This document shows, piece after piece, positions 1 through 6,992 of a stretch of DNA of 16,410 nt; the first letter of the stretch is position 1; each line of letters begins with the position of its first letter. Source of the stretch: a bacterium. GTDB taxonomy: Bacteria; Cyanobacteriota; Vampirovibrionia; Gastranaerophilales; Gastranaerophilaceae. Position numbers and translations under genes: made by a program. The notes beneath the pieces were generated by a model. That model ran no database searches. It had not been told where the DNA came from and saw only the letters and a list, made by a program, of their open reading frames with translations. The DNA is taken from NCBI GenBank assembly GCA_024408905.1, contig JAKSUP010000007.1:1-16410 (forward strand), written 5' to 3'.

Positions 1-1
1 A

Positions 2-271
2 ACGCAGGCAATAGAAACACAAGGAACAATAACTATTGACACTGATATAGTAAATTCTAATTTAGAAGTAAAAATAAAAGACACAGGTTGTGGAATAAAA
101 GAACCTGATAAAATATTTTTTGCCGGATATACAACAAAAGGGGTTGGCGTAGGAACAGGCTTGGGGCTTGCAATTTCACAAAAAATCATCGACAAACACA
201 AAGGGAAAATAAAAGTAAATTCAAAAATAGGAGAAGGTAGCGAATTTATTATTACTATCCCCAGTGAGTAA
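2..271 (+). CDS. Sensor histidine kinase, C-terminal end (partial)
   Basis: The window opens inside a gene; 89 residues and the TAA stop are present. They are the end of a GHKL (HATPase_c) ATP-binding domain. The first residues, TQAIE, look like the tail of the N box (NAxQAI type). A G1 box DTGCGI is at fragment residues 27-32, an F-box-like IFFAGYTTK at 38-46, and a G2 box GTGLGLAI at 51-58. The usual ending follows, with HKGKIKVNS, GEGSEF and ITIPSE. In this family the domain binds ATP and phosphorylates a histidine in the upstream dimerisation domain, passing signal to a response regulator. The sensor part is outside the window and no response regulator follows, so the stimulus cannot be told. 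Family assignment is secure; it could be an NtrB-type or other orthodox kinase. Confidence 0.9.
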   Translation, partial: TQAIETQGTITIDTDIVNSNLEVKIKDTGCGIKEPDKIFFAGYTTKGVGVGTGLGLAISQKIIDKHKGKIKVNSKIGEGSEFIITIPSE

Positions 272-283
272 TAAGTATTAAGT

Positions 284-300
284 TTTGTAAACTGTTACAA
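284..300. repeat. Palindrome, operator-like, with inverted partner at 449-468
   Basis: The sequence TTTGTAAAC-TGTTACAA contains a perfect 6-4-6 dyad (TTGTAA ACTG TTACAA, 285-300). Read on the other strand it is TTGTAACA followed by GTTTACAAA. The same two blocks recur at 449-468 on the plus strand as TGTAACA, then AAAT, then GTTTACAAA. This looks like a pair of binding sites for one regulator, but I cannot name the regulator. A small hairpin ending the kinase transcript is another reading, although no T tract follows. Confidence 0.35.
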
Positions 301-486
301 GTATATATATAACTGGATTACAAGAATACATATCTGTCACAAATATAAAATTTTGTAAAAATTTTCAACCTAGGTGATTAATTATATAAAAAAATATGAT
401 ATACTTTCTAATGCGAATGCGATTAAGTGTAAAAAATACATTAATAAATGTAACAAAATGTTTACAAATCAAAAAGAAATAAGCAA

Positions 487-515
487 TTTTTGAAAACTGA
501 ATAACTTAATATAAT
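487..515 (+). promoter_or_regulatory. Candidate promoter of the HEAT-repeat gene
   Basis: A perfect TATAAT -10 box lies at 510-515. The best -35 at normal spacing (17 nt) is TTTTTG at 487-492; a better TTGAAA at 490-495 is only 14 nt away. The transcript would begin near 522, giving a leader of about 42 nt before the ATG at 564. Confidence 0.45.
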
Positions 516-563
516 TGTGTAGAAGTTAGATAATATATTACGTACATGTCGGAGGTAGCGTAT

Positions 564-1418
564 ATGACAATTACAGTGAACAGCAAAAAGAAACAAGTAA
601 AGAAAACTTTCCAAGAACTAATTAATGATTTGATGTCATCAAGTTCAGAAAAAGTTAGATATAATGCTGCTCGTATATTAGGCGAAATGGGTGATTCAAA
701 AGCTGTTGAGCCTTTAATCGATGTATTAAAAAATGATAAAAACGGTTCCGTTCGTTTGTATGCAGCTCGTGCATTAGGCGAACTTGGTGATTCAAAAGCA
801 ACCGAACACTTAATTGAATCTCTAAGAGAAGACAGAAATGTTGACGTTAGAGTTCGTGCAGCTCGTGCATAAGGACGTTTAGGTGGCAACATTGTTGTTG
901 ATCCTTTGGTAGAGGCATTGAACGATGAAAATTCACAAGTTTGCATTACAGCAACAGATGCTTTAATTGAAATCGGTGATGTTGCAACAGACGCTTTGAT
1001 GAAATCATTGGATCACGAAAAAGTTAACGTACGTTGTGACGCAACACGTGCTTTAGGAGAAATCGGGAACAAAAAATGTGTAGATAAAATCATAAATATG
1101 TTATATGACGAATGGGTTAACGTAAGAATTTATGCAGTAACTTCATTGGGTAAATTAAATGATACAAAAGCTGTTCCTGCATTGATTGATGTTATGAAAA
1201 ACCGTTCTGAAAATGATTTGGTTAGAGCAGGTGCTGCAGCTGCTTTAGGTGTACTTCGTGACCAAAGAGCTTTACTTCCTTTGAGAGAATTGATTATGGA
1301 AGCTGAAGCACTTGGTGAACTAGAAGATACAGCACTGAAATCATTCAAAAAGATTATGGCAGCAAATTGGCAAGCTATCCCTGGTGCAAGCCAACAAAAG
1401 AAACCTGCTACAGTATAA
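564..1418 (+). pseudogene. HEAT-repeat protein interrupted by one in-frame TAA
   Basis: One reading frame runs from the ATG at 564 to the TAA at 1416-1418 (284 codons before the stop) and is broken only by TAA at 870-872. The start follows GGAGGT (551-556) by 7 nt, so it is preferred to the ATG at 546. The protein is made of PBS-lyase-type HEAT repeats of about 32 residues, of the form RxxAARxLGELGDxxAxxxLIxxL. These are helical protein-protein interaction scaffolds; some relatives act on phycobilin proteins, but no enzyme residues are visible here. The DNA of the first repeats has a 96-nt period: TTA (Leu) at 678-680 and 774-776 aligns with TAA at 870-872, so a single T-to-A change at 871 explains the break. 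As written, a 102-residue protein would be made. No ATG or GTG follows soon in frame; the first candidate restart is a TTG at 906 without a proper ribosome binding site. Recent mutation, sequencing error or read-through are all possible. Confidence 0.85.
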
Positions 1419-1433
1419 TTAGCCGAAAGTATT

Positions 1434-1474
1434 AAAAAAAGAGGATGTCAATTTTTTAGACATCCTCTTTTTTT
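1434..1474. terminator. Bidirectional intrinsic terminator
   Basis: A perfect 16-bp inverted repeat pairs 1434-1449 (seven A, then GAGGATGTC) with 1459-1474 (GACATCCTC, then seven T) around a 9-nt loop. Both strands therefore have a GC-containing stem followed by a T tract. It ends the HEAT-repeat gene on the plus strand and the convergent cysteine-cluster gene on the minus strand; the latter's stop codon (1473-1475) overlaps the hairpin edge. Confidence 0.9.
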
Positions 1475-1865
1475 ATTTATTCAAATAACTTTCAAAAGTT
1501 TTTTCTTCTACTTTATATCCACAGCCTTTATGTAATTTCCCCGGATAACCGATTTTAGATGCCGGATATTTTCTGCACATTTTTAAACGCTTGTCATAAA
1601 CGGAACAAAGTCCTTCATCTGTTACATATTTGCAGGCAAATATAAGATTTCCGTACTCGTCCTTTCCTCTTATATAAAATCTTCTGTATGACGGAAATAA
1701 AAATTGCATTATTTTAAAATCGGTTGTTGTATATGTATCAAAACTGTACATATATCTGCAACACTTGCCACACTTTAAGCATTGTCCGGTGATTTTGTAT
1801 TCCATTTTTTCAGGTACAAAATAAGATAAAAATTCATTTTTAATTGTTGTTAAAAAACTTAACAT
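1473..1865 (-). CDS. CxxCxxCC-type (YkgJ-like) zinc/iron-chelating domain protein
   Basis: This 130-residue protein has the cysteine pattern of the YkgJ / UPF0153 family, annotated as putative zinc- or iron-cluster binding. Cys29, Cys32, Cys35 and Cys36 form CLKCGKCC, followed by Cys78, Cys87, Cys97 (MCRKYPA) and Cys115 (KGCGY). The eight cysteines suggest a bound metal or Fe-S centre; the reaction, if any, is unknown for the family. There is no signal peptide, so it is probably cytoplasmic. The start is the first ATG of the frame; a GAGGA-like ribosome binding site lies 14 nt upstream (minus strand of 1880-1886), which is rather far, so the start is less certain than the frame. It stands alone, convergent with the HEAT gene and divergent from the PBP gene. 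Confidence 0.8.
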   Translation of the reverse strand: MLSFLTTIKNEFLSYFVPEKMEYKITGQCLKCGKCCRYMYSFDTYTTTDFKIMQFLFPSYRRFYIRGKDEYGNLIFACKYVTDEGLCSVYDKRLKMCRKYPASKIGYPGKLHKGCGYKVEEKTFESYLNK

Positions 1866-1916
1866 ATTATCGTAATTTGTCCTCTTATAATCTTTATTTG
1901 ATAAAATAATTTAGGC

Positions 1917-1922
1917 TATAAT
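1917..1922 (+). promoter_or_regulatory. TATAAT box upstream of the PBP1A gene
   Basis: A perfect -10 hexamer lies 34 nt before the ATG at 1957, in the 91-nt gap between two divergent genes. TTGATA at 1898-1903 is only 13 nt away, and at normal spacing only weak -35 matches exist. A start near 1929 would leave a leader of about 28 nt. Confidence 0.4.
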
Positions 1923-1956
1923 CATATTAGCTTATGTATAACAAAAAAACAATTTG

Positions 1957-4125
1957 ATGGGCTCGAAAATGAAACCTTATATACCAAGAACAAAAGTCAG
2001 AAAAACGAGGGTACATGGCGTTAATTTAGATAATTCATTTATTAGAAGCTGCAGTTCGTTATTGGTTTTCGGATTAGGGATACTATTGGCAGGCATGATT
2101 GCTTTGAAATTATACTTAGTATCTTTGCCACCAATAAAAAATCTAAATTCACTTAAACCAAATATTGTTACAACTTTTTGCGCAAGTGACGGAGAAGTTA
2201 TCAAAACATTTGCAGCATATACTTATGCAAATGTGGAATTAAAAGAAGTTCCGGAACAACTTGTACAAGCACTGATTGCAACGGAAGACAAAAACTTTTA
2301 TAAACACTCAGGGTATGATATTTTAGGCTTAGTGCGTTCAACAGTAGCAAATGTTTTGGCAGGGCATGTCGTTCAGGGTGCAAGTACCATAACCCAACAG
2401 CTTTCAAGGATTTTGTTCTTATCTAATGAAAAAACTTTCACAAGAAAAATAAAAGAACTTCAAGTTGCTGCCCAAATCGAAAAAACAATTTCAAAAGATA
2501 AAATTTTAGAAATGTATCTGAATAATGTTTATCTAGGCTCAGGTGCTTATGGTGTAAAGGGTGCAGCAAGAATATACTTTAATAAAGGCTTGAATGAACT
2601 GACTTTACCTGAAATGGCTCTTATTGCAGGTTTGCCTCAAGCACCTTCTGTATATTCTCCTTATAACAATATCAAGCTTGCGAAAAAACGTCGTAATATG
2701 GTTTTAGGCAGAATGTATAAAATGAGATACATTGATAAAGAAACTTATCAAAAGGCAAAAGATTCTGAAATAAAACTTTCAACGATGCCTGTAATGTATG
2801 CTACAAACAAAGCTCCGTATTTTTGCGACTATGTAATGAAGGATTTGCAAAAATTAGGATTTACTCAAGAAGAAATTGAAAACGGTGGTTACAAAGTAAT
2901 AACAACGCTTAACTATAATGCTCAAGTAAAAGCAAATGAAGCTATATTGAAAAATCTTTCAGCCTGGGGGTTGACAAGTGATAAAACGCAAGCTGCAGTT
3001 TTTTCATTTAGTCCGATAGACGGAAGAATTCTTGTCTACGCAGGTGGTAAAGATTATTCTAAGAGCCAATACGATCGTGTAACGCAATCAGCAAGACCAT
3101 CAGGTTCAGCATTCAAACCGTTTATATACACAGCGGCAATTGAAAAAGGTATTTCTCCGAATGATATGATTGATGATTTACCTTATCGTGTAGGAAATTG
3201 GACACCAAAGAATTACGGTAATAAATATCGCGGCCCAATTCCTATATATACAGCTTTGATGATTTCATCAAACGTCTGTGCTGCAAGATTAATGGACACA
3301 ATCGGGGTAAGACCTGTCATACAGCTTGCAAGAGTTATGGGTATTTCTACTCCAATCCCTTATGACTATACAATTTCTTTAGGTTCACACAGTGTTAAAT
3401 TGTTTGAAATGACACGTGCTTATGGTGTTTTTGCAAATGGTGGTTTTAAGGTTGAACCTTATGCAATTGAAAGAATAGAATCCTCAAGAGGAACAGTTCT
3501 TTACGAATCAAAGAAAGCAAAATCAAGTAAAGTTCTTAATATAAACACAGCTGCAACAATGACTGCAATTATGAAAACAGTTATTAAAAACGGTACGGGC
3601 CGTGCAGCAGATATAGGTAAGCCTGCAGCTGGTAAAACCGGTACAACAGACGATAGTAAAGACGCTTACTTTATAGGATTTACGCCTGATGTTGTAACAG
3701 GTGTTTGGGTAGGTAATGACGATAACTCTAAGATGGGTAATTTAACAGGTGGTACTGTACCTGCACTAATTTGGAAAGACGTTATGATTGTTGCAACTCA
3801 ACCGTATGGTAATGCAGATTTTGAATATCCTGAAATTATACTTAATCCGTTTAAGGCGCCAAGTGGTTCTGTAATTTCTCAAGGAGAAGCTGCAAAATCT
3901 TTTGAAGAAAAAGATAAGAAAGACAAAAAAGACAAAGAACTTAGCGACAAAGATAGGGAAAAGGCAGAAAAAGAAAAGGCAAAAGAAATATTGCAACAGA
4001 TTGTTCCGGTAAAAAAACCTGAGCCTGTTAAAACTATTGAGGTTAAACAAGAAAAGGAACAGCCTGCTCAAGAACAATTTGCACCGATTCCTCTAAATGC
4101 AGCACCGGCTCCTGTAGGACAATAA
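1957..4125 (+). CDS. Penicillin-binding protein 1A (bifunctional transglycosylase/transpeptidase)
   Basis: A 722-residue class A PBP that polymerises lipid II into glycan strands and cross-links the stem peptides on the outer face of the inner membrane. Order: short basic cytoplasmic tail; one membrane anchor (about 34-55); GT51 transglycosylase domain with ATEDKNFYKHSG (catalytic Glu about 110), QGASTITQQLSR and EMYLNNVYLGSGAYG; then the transpeptidase domain with SAFK (Ser384, Lys387), SSN (437-439) and KTGTT (560-564). All motifs needed for activity are present. From about residue 648 a lysine/glutamate-rich stretch and a Pro/Gln/Ala-rich end form a probably disordered tail. The start is uncertain: TTG 1954, ATG 1957 and ATG 1969 are in frame and none has a clear ribosome binding site. 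ispD follows after 13 nt, so the two are probably cotranscribed. The exact paralogue (ponA/mrcA/pbp1A) cannot be told. Confidence 0.93.
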   Translation: MGSKMKPYIPRTKVRKTRVHGVNLDNSFIRSCSSLLVFGLGILLAGMIALKLYLVSLPPIKNLNSLKPNIVTTFCASDGEVIKTFAAYTYANVELKEVPEQLVQALIATEDKNFYKHSGYDILGLVRSTVANVLAGHVVQGASTITQQLSRILFLSNEKTFTRKIKELQVAAQIEKTISKDKILEMYLNNVYLGSGAYGVKGAARIYFNKGLNELTLPEMALIAGLPQAPSVYSPYNNIKLAKKRRNMVLGRMYKMRYIDKETYQKAKDSEIKLSTMPVMYATNKAPYFCDYVMKDLQKLGFTQEEIENGGYKVITTLNYNAQVKANEAILKNLSAWGLTSDKTQAAVFSFSPIDGRILVYAGGKDYSKSQYDRVTQSARPSGSAFKPFIYTAAIEKGISPNDMIDDLPYRVGNWTPKNYGNKYRGPIPIYTALMISSNVCAARLMDTIGVRPVIQLARVMGISTPIPYDYTISLGSHSVKLFEMTRAYGVFANGGFKVEPYAIERIESSRGTVLYESKKAKSSKVLNINTAATMTAIMKTVIKNGTGRAADIGKPAAGKTGTTDDSKDAYFIGFTPDVVTGVWVGNDDNSKMGNLTGGTVPALIWKDVMIVATQPYGNADFEYPEIILNPFKAPSGSVISQGEAAKSFEEKDKKDKKDKELSDKDREKAEKEKAKEILQQIVPVKKPEPVKTIEVKQEKEQPAQEQFAPIPLNAAPAPVGQ

Positions 4126-4138
4126 TTAAGGTATAGAA

Positions 4139-4852
4139 ATGTCAGAAAAATTAAAAAATTACGGCATCATATTAGCGTCAGGTACAGGCAGCAGATATGG
4201 CAGTGATATTCCTAAACAATTTGTTAAGATTGCCGGAAAAACAATTTTGGAACATACAATAGAGGTGTTTGAGAAGTCGCCTGTCATTGATGAAATTATA
4301 GTTGTTATAACTCCTGAATATCGTAATATTGCAGAAGAAATTTTGGGAAAAAACCAATATAAAAAAGTGACTAAGCTTTTAAATGGTGGTGTGATAAGAA
4401 AAGACAGCTCATATATAGGAGTTTCTTCTATTCAAGACGATGAGGCTAACGTACTTATACACGATTGTGCAAGGCCTTTTGTTTCTCAAAAGATTATATC
4501 AAATTGTGTTAAAGCTTTAGAAACGCATAACGCTGTGAATGTAGCAATAAAATGTACGGATACCGTTGTAGAGGTTAAGGGAGATATCATAGAGAACATT
4601 CCTGAAAGAGCTTGTTTAAGATGTGCGCAAACACCACAATGTTTTAGGCTTTCAACAATTAAAAAAGCTCATGAATTATCCAAGAATGATAAAAATTTTA
4701 CGGATGACTGTGGTTTAGTGGTAAAATATAATCTTGGAGATGTTTATATTGTGGAAGGTGATGTCGAAAATATTAAAATCACGTATCCTAATGACATTTT
4801 TATGGCAGAAAGATTATTTAAAATAAGAAATACAGAAAGTATGACAAGATAA
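4139..4852 (+). CDS. ispD: 2-C-methyl-D-erythritol 4-phosphate cytidylyltransferase
   Basis: This 237-residue protein is a GT-A-like nucleotidyltransferase that joins CTP and MEP to give CDP-methylerythritol, the third step of the MEP isoprenoid pathway. The nucleotide-binding signature LASGTGSRYG-x3-PKQF lies at 12-28 (Ser at 14 where Ala is common). HDCARPF is at 108-114, CTDTV at 139-143, R157 and QTPQ (164-167) come next, and ENIKIT (210-215) carries Lys213. The Lys26, Arg157 and Lys213 positions match residues known to matter in E. coli IspD. AAGGT at 4128-4132, 6 nt before the ATG, sets the start. It lies 13 nt after the PBP1A gene; both serve the cell envelope, since undecaprenyl carriers derive from this pathway. 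The related TarI-type ribitol-5-phosphate cytidylyltransferases are the main alternative; no ribitol or teichoic-acid genes are nearby. Confidence 0.85.
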   Translation: MSEKLKNYGIILASGTGSRYGSDIPKQFVKIAGKTILEHTIEVFEKSPVIDEIIVVITPEYRNIAEEILGKNQYKKVTKLLNGGVIRKDSSYIGVSSIQDDEANVLIHDCARPFVSQKIISNCVKALETHNAVNVAIKCTDTVVEVKGDIIENIPERACLRCAQTPQCFRLSTIKKAHELSKNDKNFTDDCGLVVKYNLGDVYIVEGDVENIKITYPNDIFMAERLFKIRNTESMTR

Positions 4853-4862
4853 GAATTATCTT
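4846..4862. terminator. Small palindrome holding both convergent stop codons
   Basis: AAGATAA (4846-4852) and TTATCTT (4856-4862) pair perfectly around GAA. The TAA of ispD and the TAA of tdk on the other strand are both inside the stem. The plus strand continues into a short T run (4861-4864). With a 7-bp AT-rich stem and a 3-nt loop it would be a weak terminator at best. Confidence 0.35.
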
Positions 4863-5485
4863 TTAGTAAATTGTAAAATCTTACTTATGCCTAAATCTGA
4901 TTGAATTTTTTTATCATGTTCTGCATCAGGCAATTCATAACATTTAATGCATCTTGCTTCATAAGTTTCATCCCCACCAATCATAATAAGTGGAGAACTT
5001 TTATCAGCGGGTTTTCCGTCAATTAATCTTTGTGTACGTGTTGCGTGTTCGCATCCACATTTCATGCATACGGCATGTAATTTATCTACATTTGTTGCTA
5101 TGCACATTAATTCCGGCATGTGACCGAATGGTTCTGCTTTAAAATCTAATTCCAAACCTGTCCCGATAACTTTTTTGCCTTGTTTCATAAGTTCTGTAAT
5201 TACACGAACAATATTAGAATCAAAAAACTGTAATTCGTCTATTGCAACGACTTCTGAGTCTTTGACAAGGCTTAGGATTTGAATAGAGTGCTTTACTTTA
5301 ATTGCATCAAGCCAAAGTCCGTTACGTGATTTGATGTAATCACCGTTTTCTCTTGTATCAACTTCAGGTGAAATAACTGTAACTTTTTTCTTTGCAATTA
5401 TGCAGCGTTTAATTCTGCGCAATAATTCTTCTGTTTTGCCACAGCTCATAGGACCTGTTATTAATTCAAAACTATAACCATCCAT
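4856..5485 (-). CDS. tdk: Thymidine kinase (type II, TK1-like)
   Basis: This 209-residue protein phosphorylates thymidine with ATP to dTMP in the salvage pathway. Visible parts: P-loop GPMSCGKT (11-18), where the usual form is GxMxSGKT, so Cys15 replaces the common Ser; AIDELQFF (81-88) with the DE pair and the catalytic Glu84; a GTGLELDF segment (108-115); a structural zinc site from Cys140, Cys143, Cys179 and Cys182; and the substrate-binding lasso around GGDETYEARC (170-179). The frame opens at 5521, but GGGAG (minus strand, 5497-5493) lies 7 nt before the ATG at 5485, so the shorter form is chosen; it also matches the family length. A TACAAT box (minus, 5518-5513) could be its -10 element. 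It is convergent with ispD and divergent from the SEC-C gene. Confidence 0.93.
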   Translation of the reverse strand: MDGYSFELITGPMSCGKTEELLRRIKRCIIAKKKVTVISPEVDTRENGDYIKSRNGLWLDAIKVKHSIQILSLVKDSEVVAIDELQFFDSNIVRVITELMKQGKKVIGTGLELDFKAEPFGHMPELMCIATNVDKLHAVCMKCGCEHATRTQRLIDGKPADKSSPLIMIGGDETYEARCIKCYELPDAEHDKKIQSDLGISKILQFTKR

Positions 5486-5558
5486 ATTCATACTCCCAAA
5501 ATCGATGATTAAATTGTACATCTAAATTTAAAAATTAAAAAGTAATCGTTTCAAAAAA

Positions 5559-5589
5559 TTTACATTTTAATTTTATCTTGTAGTATGAT
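5559..5589 (+). promoter_or_regulatory. Candidate promoter of the SEC-C protein gene
   Basis: TTTACA (5559-5564), or TTACAT one base on, is followed after 19 or 18 nt by TATGAT (5584-5589). It lies in the gap between the divergent tdk and SEC-C genes and would give a leader of about 45 nt. The spacing is a little long, so the call is weak. Confidence 0.3.
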
Positions 5590-5639
5590 TGCCAAAACAA
5601 TTTTATTAAGGTATCCTAAAAATACAAGAGAGGGATATT

Positions 5640-6896
5640 ATGACTGTTATAGAAAAAATTACCGAGATAAATGACGTTATTAAAGAAATTTTTGGGTTTA
5701 CACAAAGTAATGAAACCGTACAAAAAGATTTTAGTGAATATTTAGCGACAATAGGAGCAAGACAGATTTCGCTTAATCAAATGGAAAAAGTATTTTTACC
5801 TTATATTTTTGAGCGTAAAATCGGTATGCCACCAAAAGGTATAGTTGAACTTTTTCTTGAAGAAGGAAAATGTTCAAACGCAAAAATAGCAGAAAGTTTA
5901 AAAAATTCTCAAAATTCTATATTTGAAATTAAGAGAATTCTAAAAAACGGATTTGAACTTTTAAATCTGGTTAATGAAAAAACATATACTGTATCCTCTC
6001 TTACAAAAATGACTAATTTCAGAGGGATTTACGCCGGACAATATATTGTTGCAAGAATTTTTGAGTACGAAGACGAATACTTTGTAATAGAGATTTCTAA
6101 TGTTCTTTCTCATTCTCAAAAATCTGAAGCTATGCGATTTGCTGTTATGAAACTTATTCAAAATCCTCGTTTGTTATATCAGGATAGCGAAGAAAAAGAA
6201 GCTGAAATTAAAAATATAATTGATGAAATGTATAAAAAATTTATCAAAACTTTTGATAAGGACATTATTCTGACTACTAACAAACACGCAGATGAAATAA
6301 TTGGTGCATTTAATGACGGCGAGGAAATCGATTTAACGGATAAACTCTCTAATTTGGAAGAATATAAGTTTTTCCATGTAAAAGAACTTGATAATAATTA
6401 TTCAAATTTTTTGGAAAATTCTCTTGGAGGGTTTAGTTCTCATGATGAAATTTATGACGTTGCCGTTATTTTTGATAAAGAAAACGGGCTTTATGCAGTT
6501 CCTTTCTATGAAACATTTACAAAAATAATTGAAGGAAAAGAAATTGAAAATGCAAAAGATTGTATTTTGTATTTTCTTAAAAATGACTCTATTCCTGATA
6601 CGATTTTAAAACGCATAGCATCAGAAAATAAAAACTTTATGGATGTTATAAATAAATTTTTAGAAAAAGAATATACATTTGAGGATTTAATCAAAGAATA
6701 TAAATCAGAATATTTAGAAAATAAAATTTATTCATCAGCTACGGTTTTATATTGTTCAAATGCTTTTTCACAAGTATTTGATATTCTTTCAACACCAAAA
6801 CCACAACAGATAGTTCCGGAAGGGAAAATCGGAAGAAACGACCCTTGTCCTTGTGGAAGTGGCAAAAAATATAAAAATTGTTGTGGACGTAATTAG
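5640..6896 (+). CDS. SEC-C motif protein of unknown function
   Basis: A 418-residue protein whose only recognisable part is the C-terminal SEC-C motif (398-418): [18 protein letters not shown], with Cys403, Cys405, Cys414 and Cys415. In SecA this motif binds zinc and contacts SecB and the ribosome; it also ends many otherwise unrelated proteins. The preceding 380 or so residues are charged, helical-looking and without a signal peptide or membrane segment, so a cytoplasmic protein is likely. A stretch at about 77-118 ([15 protein letters not shown] onward) could be a winged-helix-like module, but I would not assert it. AGGGA (5631-5635) sits 4 nt before the ATG and fixes the start. The stop is TAG. 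It is transcribed alone, with tdk divergent upstream. Function cannot be given. Confidence 0.85.
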   Translation: MTVIEKITEINDVIKEIFGFTQSNETVQKDFSEYLATIGARQISLNQMEKVFLPYIFERKIGMPPKGIVELFLEEGKCSNAKIAESLKNSQNSIFEIKRILKNGFELLNLVNEKTYTVSSLTKMTNFRGIYAGQYIVARIFEYEDEYFVIEISNVLSHSQKSEAMRFAVMKLIQNPRLLYQDSEEKEAEIKNIIDEMYKKFIKTFDKDIILTTNKHADEIIGAFNDGEEIDLTDKLSNLEEYKFFHVKELDNNYSNFLENSLGGFSSHDEIYDVAVIFDKENGLYAVPFYETFTKIIEGKEIENAKDCILYFLKNDSIPDTILKRIASENKNFMDVINKFLEKEYTFEDLIKEYKSEYLENKIYSSATVLYCSNAFSQVFDILSTPKPQQIVPEGKIGRNDPCPCGSGKKYKNCCGRN

Positions 6897-6992
6897 AAGA
6901 TATGTAAACTTTTGTAAATATTGCACAGAATTTTGTCAATTTTTAATCTTCATCAATCTTACATGTGATGAACTAAACTGTGTAGGTAGTGT

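Larger units (their letters stand above)
272..563. other. Intergenic region with regulatory elements
   Basis: This is the longest gene-free stretch of the window and is very AT-rich. It contains a palindrome TTGTAA-ACTG-TTACAA (285-300), three copies of TTTGTAAA counting both strands (284-291, 352-359 and 461-468 on the minus strand), a TATACT box at 400-405 without a convincing -35 box, and the TATAAT box at 510-515. I see no small gene with a ribosome binding site and no RNA gene in it. Confidence 0.55.

Noticed and set aside
272..563. A small RNA or riboswitch in the longest intergenic gap
   Set aside because: Apart from short dyads no conserved structured RNA signature or terminator is visible; the stretch is better explained by promoter and operator sites.
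506..946. 146-codon open frame on the minus strand across the HEAT gene
   Set aside because: It is a shadow of the repeats: the plus strand shows a clear HEAT pattern in one frame, with a promoter and ribosome binding site, and the minus-strand peptide has no family-like features.
906..1418. A separate second gene starting at TTG 906
   Set aside because: It is in the same frame as 564-872 and continues the same repeats; TTG 906 has no ribosome binding site at proper spacing. It is the rest of the interrupted gene.
3766..4077. Phe-rich 103-codon open frame on the minus strand
   Set aside because: It is the complement of the lysine/glutamate-rich tail of the PBP gene, with no ribosome binding site.
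6897..6992. TTGCAC plus TAATCT as a promoter for the 559-residue hypothetical gene
   Set aside because: Spacing is 17 nt but the -10 box matches only half of the consensus; I could not support it over background in AT-rich sequence.
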